Source of the DNA: DAOUJI01 sp965219565
Lineage (GTDB): Bacteria; Chloroflexota; Dehalococcoidia; Lucifugimonadales; JAGWBF01
Length of the DNA: 64,000 bases
Reading direction: 5' to 3'
Assembly (NCBI GenBank): GCA_965219565.1
Contig: OZ244780.1
Coordinates: 2,418,001-2,482,000, forward strand
Position 1 is the stretch's first letter. Each line of letters begins with the position of its first letter. The notes beneath the pieces are model-generated. The model searched no databases. It worked only from the letters and a program-made list of their open reading frames with translations, and had not been told where the DNA came from. The position numbers and the translations under genes were made by a program. Shown piece after piece: positions 52,360 to 60,586 of this stretch.

Positions 52360-53529
52360 TTGAACAGGCGCCGCTCCCCGTGGCTGAACCTGGCCATAAT
52401 ATCGAGCTGCCTTCCCTTTGTGGCAGCAGTCCAGGTGATGCTCGTCCCCTTGTTGGTGGCCATCAGCGAGGAGTTCGACACTTCCATCGCCGTGGCGGGG
52501 CAGGTGGCTACGGCCACCTTCGTCACCTGGTCCATCGCAGCGCCCATAGGGGGGCCGTTCGCCGACGCCTATGGCCGCCGGTTCGTAATCCTGTTGGGCA
52601 TGGGCATCGCGATGGTAGGGACGGTGGGCTCCGGGCTGGCCTGGGACTTCTGGTCTCTGGTGGGCTTCAGGCTCATCACCGGCATAGGCGCCGCCATCAT
52701 TCCGGCCAGTGTGTTCGCCGCGGCCGCCGACCTGTTTCCTCCTCAGAGAAGGGCCAGGGCCCTGGGCGTGTCCCAGGCCGCCGGAAGCGTCGGTCAGATA
52801 ATCACTGCGCTTCTGGTGCCCATCATCGCAGGCGTGGCGGGATGGCGATGGACCTTCTACGCGGTTGGGGCTTTCGGCTTGCTGACCTGGGCCATCCTAT
52901 TCTTTCAGTTGCCCAAAGACCGGCGCAGCCCGGACGCCCGGCTGGACTTCAAGGGGCGACTAAGTGAGTTGAGCAAGAACGCAGCGTTCTTGCACCTCAT
53001 TGCCGTCAACTGGGTCCACAAGACGGCCACTTTCGGGGCCGTTGGGTACTTTGCTGCTTACCTGATAAAGGAGTACGGACTGGAGGAACAGGACACCTCC
53101 GCCCCTCTCACGGCGCTGTACACCGCCATGACCATAGCGCTTGTCATCGGCGGGTTCCTCACGGCCCAGGGAAAGCAAAACCTGATGCTGATTGTCACCA
53201 TGACCATCGGGGCCGTGTTGGCTGCGCCGCTCTTTATTGTTGACGCGGGCGTATGGATCACCACGTCTCTGGCCATCGTCTTCACGGTCAGCATGATCCT
53301 TGGCCTGCCGTTTATGGCGATGCTGGCCATGCAAGTGTCGGGCAGGTCGAGAGCCACCGCCGCTGGGCTGTTCGGCTCGGCAATCCAGATGGGTTTCGCC
53401 ACCGGGTCCGCTTTCGGCGGCATTGCCCTGGGACTGGGTGGGTTCGCAACCGCCGGATACCTGTTCACGGGGCTGGGTGTGCTTTCCGTAGTCGTTCTAC
53501 TGCTGAGAGTCGAGACAACCCGCGGCTAG
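52360..53529 (+). CDS. MFS transporter
   Basis: A 389-residue, twelve-helix facilitator. Motif A in the 2-3 loop is GGPFADAYGRRFVILLGMG, and FRLITGIGAAIIPASVFAAA matches motif B and helix 4 of drug:H+ antiporters, so a DHA1-like exporter is likely. The start is TTG at 52360; the first residues are basic (NRRRSPW). No good ribosome-binding site is seen; the next ATG in frame is 31 codons further inside helix 1. Substrate unknown. Confidence 0.82.
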   Translation: MNRRRSPWLNLAIISSCLPFVAAVQVMLVPLLVAISEEFDTSIAVAGQVATATFVTWSIAAPIGGPFADAYGRRFVILLGMGIAMVGTVGSGLAWDFWSLVGFRLITGIGAAIIPASVFAAAADLFPPQRRARALGVSQAAGSVGQIITALLVPIIAGVAGWRWTFYAVGAFGLLTWAILFFQLPKDRRSPDARLDFKGRLSELSKNAAFLHLIAVNWVHKTATFGAVGYFAAYLIKEYGLEEQDTSAPLTALYTAMTIALVIGGFLTAQGKQNLMLIVTMTIGAVLAAPLFIVDAGVWITTSLAIVFTVSMILGLPFMAMLAMQVSGRSRATAAGLFGSAIQMGFATGSAFGGIALGLGGFATAGYLFTGLGVLSVVVLLLRVETTRG

Positions 53530-53665
53530 AAGCCCCCGTCTGGATCATCCACCACTGGATACAACCGACCCGCACCAATATGTCTCCAGCCTGCTAATGC
53601 CTTAGAGTCAACGGCTTAATCAGTAGTCAAAAGCGGGGTTTTCACTGCTATGCAATGCTACAAAG

Positions 53666-53814
53666 TTTCAATCAAACGGCGTTAACCTTTCAATCGGACA
53701 TACCCTTACCTTTCAATTAGACATACCCTTACCTTTCAATTAGACATATCCTAATCTTTCAATTAGACGCACTATAACCTTGCAATTGGACGTCCATGAG
53801 TTTACAATTGGACG
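53666..53814 (+). repeat. Seven 23-bp tandem repeats upstream of the DUF4143 ATPase
   Basis: The core TTTCAATTAGACA occurs at 53666, 53688, 53711, 53734, 53757, 53780 and 53802, with spacing of 22 or 23 bases. The central copies (53711, 53734, 53757) are best conserved; the flanking ones carry substitutions (TCGGACA, TTGGACG). The last copy touches the ATG at 53815. The 10 bases between cores are also partly conserved (TACCCTTACC). Confidence 0.8.
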
Positions 53815-55110
53815 ATGGATGACAACGAACTTCATCCCCGTTTTATCGAATCACGGTTTGCCGAGGCGCTGGAGGATTCTCCAGTCGTATTGATTCAGGG
53901 TCCGCGGCAGTGCGGGAAGACTACGTTCGCGCAAATGGTGTGCGCACCTGAGTTTCTTCCGGGTCACTCTGGAGACACCAATCCTGCGAGCCGCGGTTAT
54001 GGCTACCTCAGCCTCGACGACGACGTGGTGCGGGCGGGCGCAGAGATGGACCCCATGGGGTTCATAGACGAACTCCCTGACCGCGTCGTGCTGGATGAGG
54101 TGCAGAGAGCGCCGGGGATCTTCACAGCCTTGAAGCTGGCAGTCGACCGGCGGCGTACGCCCGGCCGGTTCGTCCTCACCGGCTCCTTCAACTTGCTGGC
54201 TGTCCCGACTGTGCAGGACTCTCTTGCCGGGCGCCTGGAGACGGTCCGATTACACCCACTGTCCCAATGTGAGTTGTACGCAAGCCGCCCTGCCGACGCC
54301 GGCTTCATCGCTGCTTTGTTCGAAGATGACTTCCCGATTCGGCAGACCGACCGGTTGGGAGCAGAGCTGGCAGAACGGATTGCGTCGGGCGGGTACCCAC
54401 CAGCGCTTGCGCGTCCGGGAGGACGGAGGCGCACAAACTGGTACAGAAACTACATCGACGCCCAGGTGCAACGGGACATCGGCGACCTGTCCCGCATCAG
54501 GGGACTGGATGCCCTGCCCAGGCTTCTGAGCATGACGGCGACTCAAACCGCCCAATTGCTCAACCTGAGCAGCCTGGCGGCGCCTTTCCAACTTAGCCGC
54601 CCAACCATCGGCGATTACATCGCTCTGTTGGAGCGGGTGTACCTGTTGGAACGGCTTCCGTCGTGGCACAACAACCGAGGGAAACGTCTCGTCAAAACTC
54701 ACAAGCTCCACGTCGGCGACACCGGTCTGGCTTGTGCGCTTTTGGGAGCCTCAACCTCGACGCTACTGGCAGACCGCACGTTGCTGGGAAACCTTCTCGA
54801 AACGTTCGTATTCCAGGAATTGCGCCGACAGGCTGCCTGGCACATAAGCCCGGTGGAATTCTTCCATTACCGTGACAAGGACAAGGTCGAGGTGGACATC
54901 GTGATGGAATCCGGAACCCTTGTAGCCGGAGTTGAGGTCAAGGCGGGCGCCACAGTCACCCAGTCGGACTTCCGCGGCCTACGGAGGCTCAAGGACGCTT
55001 GCGGCGACCGCTTTGCCGCCGGGGTAGTGCTCTACGACGGGCGGACCAGCGTCAGTTTCGGCGACGGCTTGCACGCAGTGCCCATCCGCCGGCTTTGGGA
55101 AACGCCGTGA
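53815..55110 (+). CDS. AAA_14/DUF4143 ATP-binding protein
   Basis: A 431-residue AAA ATPase with DUF4143. Walker A is IQGPRQCGKTTFAQM near residues 28-42, sensor-like YLSLDDDVVRAGA, Walker B VVLDEVQRAPGIFTALK near residues 88-104, and FVLTGSFNLL. The C-terminal PD-(D/E)XK-like DUF4143 domain has FHYRDKDKVEVDIVMESG and VAGVEVKAGATV with candidate D and E-x-K residues. These proteins are widespread and unexplained; an antidefence or self-regulating role has been guessed. ATG at 53815 has no ribosome-binding site, as the tandem repeats run to the codon. Confidence 0.9.
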   Translation: MDDNELHPRFIESRFAEALEDSPVVLIQGPRQCGKTTFAQMVCAPEFLPGHSGDTNPASRGYGYLSLDDDVVRAGAEMDPMGFIDELPDRVVLDEVQRAPGIFTALKLAVDRRRTPGRFVLTGSFNLLAVPTVQDSLAGRLETVRLHPLSQCELYASRPADAGFIAALFEDDFPIRQTDRLGAELAERIASGGYPPALARPGGRRRTNWYRNYIDAQVQRDIGDLSRIRGLDALPRLLSMTATQTAQLLNLSSLAAPFQLSRPTIGDYIALLERVYLLERLPSWHNNRGKRLVKTHKLHVGDTGLACALLGASTSTLLADRTLLGNLLETFVFQELRRQAAWHISPVEFFHYRDKDKVEVDIVMESGTLVAGVEVKAGATVTQSDFRGLRRLKDACGDRFAAGVVLYDGRTSVSFGDGLHAVPIRRLWETP

Positions 55111-55171
55111 GCGGCGTATTCCGGCCCGCACGACCCCGGAAGCCTTTCCCGCCTGCTTTATCCGGCGGCGA

Positions 55172-55744
55172 TCACTGCGCTGCCGAGAGCTGAGAAGCTT
55201 CAACCCCCGTGAGGACCGACACGACTTCCTGCAGCAGGCCTTCAGCCCTGCTTCGCACCGCGTCCCTGGGCAGGCCACCCAAGGGATGTTCTGTGTAGAT
55301 GACCGGGTACTCCCGTGCGCCCCACATGGCGGCCATTGCCGTGGCCGTTCGCCGGAAGGGCTCTGTGCATATCGTAGCGGATGGGATGCCCGCCTTCTCA
55401 ACATGGATGCCGTCGTGCACACTGCACGCACTGCAGGACCCTCAATCGCCGATTGCGACAATTACGTAGTCGCACTCCTTGCCCATCTGGTCTATCACCT
55501 CTGGGTCGGCGGGTTTGGAAGCCGAGGGCTTTCTGTGGTAGACAACGTCCGCCACACCGAAACGAGACTTCAGCAGATCGGCCATCTCTTCCAGAATCTC
55601 TTTGCCGTTGGGCTTGCTGTCGTCGATGAGGCCGATGCGCTTGTCCTTGAGGTCCAACAGCCGGGGCGCCCCCGAGAAGGCCGGTATGATGGGCTGGGTT
55701 GTTGGGTCAACCAGGGTATGCAGATTGCGTCCTTGCTCAGTCAT
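55172..55744 (-). CDS. UGSC-family selenoprotein, in-frame TGA
   Basis: A 190-residue protein of the UGSC family. ATG at 55744 follows GGAGGAG. The product reads CDYVIVAIGD, TGA at 55442-55444 (residue 101), GSCSACSVHDGI; selenocysteine-Gly-Ser-Cys is the motif that names the family. Both halves are in the same frame and fully open otherwise, and the motif matches perfectly. A 5-bp stem with AGTGT loop follows 13 bases after the TGA. The function of the family is unknown, redox chemistry is likely. It precedes its typical partner gene on the same strand. Confidence 0.9.
55408..55435 (-). promoter_or_regulatory. Candidate bacterial SECIS hairpin of the UGSC gene
   Basis: On the minus strand CGTGC (55428-55424) pairs with GCACG (55418-55414) over AGTGT. 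The stem extends with one bulge and one mismatch to TGC/GCA (55435-55433, 55410-55408). The loop starts 19 bases after the TGA and has G at its second position. Confidence 0.6.
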
Positions 55745-55799
55745 GGTCTCCTCCGTCAGTCCAGTCTTTCCTGTAAGCGCATCCATTGGCTCGGAGGCG

Positions 55800-55836
55800 C
55801 CCTCACCCCAACCCTCTCCCAGAGGGAGAGGGGGAT
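55800..55836. repeat. REP-like palindrome
   Basis: CCCTCACCCCAACCCTCTCC type sequence with CCCTCTCCC and GGGAGAGGG (about 55813-55833) in inverted orientation. It resembles widely dispersed intergenic palindromes and lies between the UGSC gene and its neighbour. Confidence 0.55.
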
Positions 55837-55849
55837 CTTGTAAAAATCT

Positions 55850-56920
55850 CTATATCGGCCACCTAATGGGCTTGGTCACCGCCGTAGATGAAACCTTGGG
55901 TCCCCAGCTGGGCATGACCCCGCACGTGGGGCCTTCAGGGCCTCCCGCAAAGATAATCAGGATGTCGTCGGGTTCGGGAACCAAGGAAATGTAGCGGTCA
56001 TCATCCCCAGGCTCCACCTCTCCCTCCATCACCAGCGCTCTCTTTAAGTCCGCCGCCGAACGCCTGATCCGGGGGAAAAGGTACTGCCTTACGTCTTCCT
56101 TGCTCCAGCCCTCCCAAATGTCGCTGGTCCCGGCGACCACCACTCCCACCTGTCCTTGGCGGACTACTGTCGAGGTGTCTCCCACGGAGCCGGCGTTGGC
56201 CATGGAGCTTCCCAGGATTGACGCCACGTCGGCCACGCCCGTCAGGATAATCTCAGGCCTGGAGGCCATGCGGACCTGCCTTGGCGAATCGCAGGCAAAG
56301 ACGGTCACGGCACTTTGCTCGGCAGAGAAGCCGCGTTCGACGTGGAGCGGGTTCCAGTGGGTTTCTTCTTCGTTCTCGCCGATACAGAAGCTGAACTTTC
56401 CTGGATTCCCCAGTATGCTCCGGTCGAATAAGCCCGGAATGGACGCGCAGGCGTTCATCAATATCAATCTCACGGCCCGGCCTATGGTGGAGTTGGCGCG
56501 GTTGCCCGGTCCGAACAGGTTATTACGCCGGTTGATGTCCAGGTCTCTAAGCACGGGCCCGTTGATGACCACCAGGATTCCCGCGCCTCCCAGGCTGGAT
56601 GAAGGTCCTATGAGGTTGAAGGTCGGGTCCAGCATTGCTTCCGAGGCGGACAGCACTACGGGAAAGTAGTCGGGAAGGCATCCCGCCATCACGGCATTGG
56701 CGGCGGCCTTGACCACCGTCACTTCACGCCTGCGCTCCGAGATGGTTCCCAGGACTTCATCGGCGGGCCGTTCCACCCTTGCCAGGAACTGTTCCACCCT
56801 CTCCACTGTGGGCGGCACGACGGGCAGGCCGTCGGTCCAGCCCAACTCGTAGCACTTTTCGATGGCTTGAACAGCGTCGTCCCATTCGGCTTGAACCAGG
56901 TCTCCCAGTCCAGAGACCAT
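55850..56920 (-). CDS. Conserved protein, usual partner of UGSC selenoproteins, 356 aa
   Basis: A soluble protein with the segment ELGWTDGLPVVPPTVERVEQF near its N-terminus (in part: GWTDGLPVVPPTVERV), GPSSSLGGAGILVVINGP, NRANSTIGRAVRLILMN and SIPGLFDRSILGNPGKFSFC. From memory this protein type stands next to UGSC-family genes in many genomes, but its activity is not known. The start at 56920 is six bases after GGAGG. It is read in the same direction as, and 105 bp upstream of, the selenoprotein gene, so one transcript is likely. The two would probably act in one redox step. Confidence 0.78.
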   Translation of the reverse strand: MVSGLGDLVQAEWDDAVQAIEKCYELGWTDGLPVVPPTVERVEQFLARVERPADEVLGTISERRREVTVVKAAANAVMAGCLPDYFPVVLSASEAMLDPTFNLIGPSSSLGGAGILVVINGPVLRDLDINRRNNLFGPGNRANSTIGRAVRLILMNACASIPGLFDRSILGNPGKFSFCIGENEEETHWNPLHVERGFSAEQSAVTVFACDSPRQVRMASRPEIILTGVADVASILGSSMANAGSVGDTSTVVRQGQVGVVVAGTSDIWEGWSKEDVRQYLFPRIRRSAADLKRALVMEGEVEPGDDDRYISLVPEPDDILIIFAGGPEGPTCGVMPSWGPKVSSTAVTKPIRWPI

Positions 56921-57023
56921 ATTGAACCTCCACAACGTTGTTGGCGGACCGGAATTGGACTAAAGCTAGCACAGGCGTCTATGGGGGTCAAGGAAGACCT
57001 TGTCCACACCCTCGCTTTACCGG

Positions 57024-57051
57024 TAGACTTAAGGAGGCGCTGCTGTATAAT
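57024..57051 (+). promoter_or_regulatory. Promoter of the SagB-type gene, near-leaderless
   Basis: TAGACT (57024-57029), 16-base spacer, TATAAT (57046-57051). Transcription would begin at about 57058, three bases before the ATG at 57061. This fits translation without a leader; the GGAGG at 57033 is too far upstream to help. Confidence 0.5.
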
Positions 57052-57060
57052 TCCCACACG

Positions 57061-58653
57061 ATGGGAAACCGGGACATCCAAGAAGCGCTGGACTACCACG
57101 AGAAGACCAAGCATTCCCTGTGGAGTCTCCAGATGGACTCCTTCAGCCTGGACTTCAGCAATCAGCCCCTCCCCTTCAAGATATACACCGACCTGGAGTC
57201 CATTCCACTGCCCCACGAGTCCCCGGCGTCGGACATGCCAGCCCTGGACGCCATAGCGTCAACGGGCGTTTCCCCCGACGCCGAGGGAGCCACCGGGACT
57301 CCCGATCTAGCTACACTGGCCGGGATTCTGTTCCACACGGCTGGCATAACCAAACGTGGTGTGCACCCCGGGGGAGACACTCTGTTCCGTGCCGCCCCCT
57401 GCACCGGCGCTCTCTACCACATCGAACTGTACCTTGTGTGCGGAGACCTGCCTGACTTGGATGCGGGGGTATATCATTTCGGGCCCAGGGACTTTGCTCT
57501 CCACCTCCTCAGGCGTGGTGACTTTCGACGGGTCCTAGCGGAAGCGTCGGGAGCCGAGCCGAGCTTGGAGGTAGCTCCCGCCGCCCTGGTCTTCACCAGC
57601 ACCTTCTGGAGAAACGCCTGGAAGTATCGCTCCAGGGCATACCGTCACTGCTACTGGGACAGCGGAGTCCTTCTGGCCAATCTGCTGGCCGAGGCTTCAA
57701 GCCACAACCTACCGGCGAAAGTGGTCCTAGGGTTTGCCGACGACCCTGTCAACCACCTGTTGGGATTGGACGCTGACAAAGAAGTTTCCCTGGGGATGGT
57801 CTCCCTGGGTTCGGGAAGCGGAGCGGCCCCGAGCCCTCCTGATATTCCCGTCATATCCTACGAGACCGTGCGGTTGAGCGCCCACGAGGTGGAATATCCG
57901 GACATGGGCAAGATACATCGGGCGTCGTCGCTGGGGAGCGGGGATGAGGCCCGGTCGTGGAGAGTCCCGTCGCCAGATATAGAACTCCCGAAGACTCAGG
58001 GGTCCCTGTTCCACCTGGACCTGGATGGCGCGTTAGACGAAGGGGATGACGGGTCAGTCCAGGATGTTCCCCAAGACTCCATAGACCGCACCATCCGTCG
58101 GCGCGGCTCCAGCCGCCAGTTCGTTCATAGGCCCATGACTTTCAGGCAACTTTCTTTGATGCTGGACCGGTCCACCCGGGGAATTCCGGCGGACTTTCTT
58201 GGCGCCGAGGGAGCTTCACTCAACCAACTCCACATCATAGCCAGCGCAGTAGATGGCCTGCCGGCGGGAAGCTACCTCTACAGACGAGATGTCCAGGCCC
58301 TCGAACAGCTTCAGCAAGGTGATTTCCGTCAAATGGCGGGCTATCTTGGCCTCCGACAGGCCCTCCCGGCGGACGCCGCGGTGAACATATACATGATCGC
58401 CGACTTGGACGAGGCGCTGGATCGTTACGGGAACAGGGGCTACAGAGCGGCCCAACTGGAAGGCGGCTTAATCGGCGGCAAACTGTACCTGTCAGCCTAT
58501 GCCCAGCGGCTGGGCGCCACGGGGCTCACCTTCTTCGACGACGACGTAACGACCTTCTTTTCTCCCTCCGCCGAAGGAAAAGGCGTCATGTTTTTGGTGG
58601 CTGTAGGAACACCTCTCCGCCGGAGGGTTCGCAGGCCCGCGTCGCCCGCTTAG
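57061..58653 (+). CDS. SagB-type dehydrogenase family protein (duplicated nitroreductase fold)
   Basis: A 530-residue SagB/ThcOx-like protein formed by two nitroreductase-like halves. The first half (about residues 80-240) has LAGILFHTAGITKRGVHPGG, APCTGALYHIELYLV and AWKYRSRAYRHCYWDSGVL; the second (about 320-520) has RRRGSSRQFVHRPMTF, SLNQLHIIASAVDGLPAGSY, YRAAQLEGGLIGGKLYLSA and GLTFFDDDVTTFF. SagB proteins use FMN to oxidise azolines in peptide natural products, but no precursor or cyclodehydratase gene is here, so another FMN oxidation is possible. Divergent from the UGSC partner. Confidence 0.85.
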   Translation: MGNRDIQEALDYHEKTKHSLWSLQMDSFSLDFSNQPLPFKIYTDLESIPLPHESPASDMPALDAIASTGVSPDAEGATGTPDLATLAGILFHTAGITKRGVHPGGDTLFRAAPCTGALYHIELYLVCGDLPDLDAGVYHFGPRDFALHLLRRGDFRRVLAEASGAEPSLEVAPAALVFTSTFWRNAWKYRSRAYRHCYWDSGVLLANLLAEASSHNLPAKVVLGFADDPVNHLLGLDADKEVSLGMVSLGSGSGAAPSPPDIPVISYETVRLSAHEVEYPDMGKIHRASSLGSGDEARSWRVPSPDIELPKTQGSLFHLDLDGALDEGDDGSVQDVPQDSIDRTIRRRGSSRQFVHRPMTFRQLSLMLDRSTRGIPADFLGAEGASLNQLHIIASAVDGLPAGSYLYRRDVQALEQLQQGDFRQMAGYLGLRQALPADAAVNIYMIADLDEALDRYGNRGYRAAQLEGGLIGGKLYLSAYAQRLGATGLTFFDDDVTTFFSPSAEGKGVMFLVAVGTPLRRRVRRPASPA

Positions 58654-58797
58654 CCGCCCACTTTGGGATGCTATCTCCCATGTCGCCTTAGAAGACGGTG
58701 TCAACCAGAAGCAGGACTACACGTTGGCCCCCAACACTGACCACAGGATTCTTGCTCCTGCCTATAACTGGTCAGCATAGCTTGGCAGGCGCCTCGG

Positions 58798-59208
58798 TTA
58801 CGCGGGTCTGAAGGCCAACCCCGGCGTCTCGGGGTCCATGTCTTCCAGGTCCAACATCACGTCGGAGCCGGTCTTAATGGAGCCGGGGTTGGAGGCGTCC
58901 ACACCTCTGATCACACCGCCGATGCGAGGCCCCTCCTCCAGAGTCACGATCCCGGAGCAGTAAGGGTTGTCCCGCCCGTAGCCTTTGTCGATCATGCGGT
59001 TCGGCGCCACCGAGATGCAGGTGAAGGTGCTTAGCTTCCCCTTGCCCGAAAACTCAGCCCACTCGACGTCCCTGGACTTGCACCCTCTGCAAATGCTCCT
59101 GGGCTCGACCGACAGGAGGCCGCAACTCTTGCAGCGGACTCCCATCAGCTTCCCCTCTTCTTTCAGGTATGCGTAAAAGGAATCTCCTGTGAATGGACGC
59201 TCTGCCAT
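58798..59208 (-). CDS. Zn-ribbon OB-fold protein (DUF35), thiolase partner
   Basis: A 136-residue DUF35 protein with the rubredoxin-like zinc ribbon CKSCGLLSVEPRSICRGCKS near residues 22-41, followed by an OB-fold (GKLSTFTCISVAPNRMIDKG). Such proteins bind acyl-CoA and are found fused or adjacent to thiolases, where they assist condensing or degrading reactions. It follows the thiolase gene at two bases, so a two-protein complex is very likely. Confidence 0.9.
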   Translation of the reverse strand: MAERPFTGDSFYAYLKEEGKLMGVRCKSCGLLSVEPRSICRGCKSRDVEWAEFSGKGKLSTFTCISVAPNRMIDKGYGRDNPYCSGIVTLEEGPRIGGVIRGVDASNPGSIKTGSDVMLDLEDMDPETPGLAFRPA

Positions 59209-59210
59209 GT

Positions 59211-60488
59211 CTACTCTTCCCTGCCGAGGATGTTCACGACGCAGGTGCCGCCGGTGCCGCCCACATTGTGGGTCAGGCCAAGCCTCAGGTTGGGGATTCG
59301 CAGCTGCCGGTCTCCAGCCTCTTCCCGCAACTGGTGGAAGACCTCGATGACCTGGCCGACTCCAGACGCTCCGACCGGATGCCCCTTGGCCTTAAGTCCT
59401 CCGGAAGTGTTAATGGGTTTATCTCCAGTGCGCGCTGTCCGTCCTTCATCCACCGCCCTGGCCCCCTCGCCGGGGTTGAAGAAACCCAGGTCCTCGGTGG
59501 CAACAATTTCGGCAATGGTGAAGCAGTCGTGGACCTCTGCGAACTGGATGTCTCTGCCGGTCACCCCAGCCATCTCGTAAGCCCGTGCCGACGCGGACTT
59601 GGCGGAGGACAGGGAGGTGAGCTCGTCGGAATCGTGGAGCGCCCGTCCGGTCGCCTGGCCGACGCCCAGAACTCGTATCGGTTTGTCGGTGAAGTTGTGG
59701 GCCAGGTCCGACGCCGTCAACAGCACACACGTGCCCCCGTCGGTTATGGGGGCGCAGTCATAGAGGCGCAGCGGCCAGGCTATCCATGGATTGGCCCTGG
59801 GGTCGTTCAGGAAGTCCATGCCGGTCTTCCACGGCGGCACGGGGTCTCCCCTTTGCTCTGCCCTGGCTATGCGCCGGGCCATCACGTCGTCGATGGTCTG
59901 GTTAAACTGGGCTTTGGGGTTCAGGGCGCCGTTGTTGTGGTTCTTGATGCAGACCTTGAGCAGATGGTCCAGGTTGGTCTCGTAACGGTCCATGTGGGCT
60001 TTGGCTAAGGCTCCATAGATTCCCGGGAAGGTGACTCCCGCCGGGACCTCGTACTGGGCGTCCGCGGCAGTGGCCAGCACGTCGGTGACGCCCTCGGTGG
60101 GCAGGTCGGTCATTTTCTCCACGCCGCCTACCAGCACGATGTCATAGAGGCCTGAGGCTATGGCCATGATGCCTTCTCGGAACGCGCTGCCGCTGGACGC
60201 GCAGGCGTTCTCTATACGGGTCACGGGCGTGGGAGTCAGCCCCAGCCAGTCGGCCAGGATGGGGGCGGTATGGCCCTGCCCCTCGAACAGGTCGGAGGAG
60301 TAGTTGCCTACGTAGGCGGTCTCGATATCCTCGGTGTCTATGCCCTGGTCGAGACTTTCCAGCATGTCCTGAAAGGCCTCGGTAAAGAGGTCGCGGCTGT
60401 TCTTGTCTTTGTAGGCGCCAAAGTGGGACATTCCGGCCCCCACTATGGATACCGACCGTCCCAGTTGACGTTTCCTTTGGGATGTCAT
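59211..60488 (-). CDS. Thiolase family protein (SCP-x-like acetyl-CoA acyltransferase)
   Basis: A 425-residue thiolase of the non-classical (SCP-x/lipid-transfer) type. The nucleophile is Cys in RIENACASSGSAFREG near residue 91, with the catalytic His in TSGGLKAKGHPVGASGVGQV near residues 350-370 and GGTGGTCVVNIL at the end. It probably cleaves beta-ketoacyl-CoA in fatty acid, steroid or terpenoid degradation together with the DUF35 protein. ATG at 60488 with GGAGGAA; 98 bp after cysK. Confidence 0.9.
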   Translation of the reverse strand: MTSQRKRQLGRSVSIVGAGMSHFGAYKDKNSRDLFTEAFQDMLESLDQGIDTEDIETAYVGNYSSDLFEGQGHTAPILADWLGLTPTPVTRIENACASSGSAFREGIMAIASGLYDIVLVGGVEKMTDLPTEGVTDVLATAADAQYEVPAGVTFPGIYGALAKAHMDRYETNLDHLLKVCIKNHNNGALNPKAQFNQTIDDVMARRIARAEQRGDPVPPWKTGMDFLNDPRANPWIAWPLRLYDCAPITDGGTCVLLTASDLAHNFTDKPIRVLGVGQATGRALHDSDELTSLSSAKSASARAYEMAGVTGRDIQFAEVHDCFTIAEIVATEDLGFFNPGEGARAVDEGRTARTGDKPINTSGGLKAKGHPVGASGVGQVIEVFHQLREEAGDRQLRIPNLRLGLTHNVGGTGGTCVVNILGREE

Positions 60489-60586
60489 CTACGTTCCTCC
60501 TGAAGGGGCCAGATAAGGTCCAATCCTATCCTGGGCAACCGCTGCAATTATCCCCAGCCCTGACTATGCCGTCAACCGACGTCGGA

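Noticed and set aside
53666..53814. CRISPR array
   Set aside because: The repeat core is only about 13 bases with 10-base partly conserved gaps, there are no unique spacers, and no cas genes are near.
43982..55744. Genome-wide reassignment of TGA as a sense codon
   Set aside because: recF, the transposase, the TfoX-domain gene and others end with TGA at the expected protein length.
55172..55786. Two separate short genes on the minus strand around 55442
   Set aside because: Both are halves of one frame around TGA; the UGSC motif spans the codon. Kept as one selenoprotein gene.
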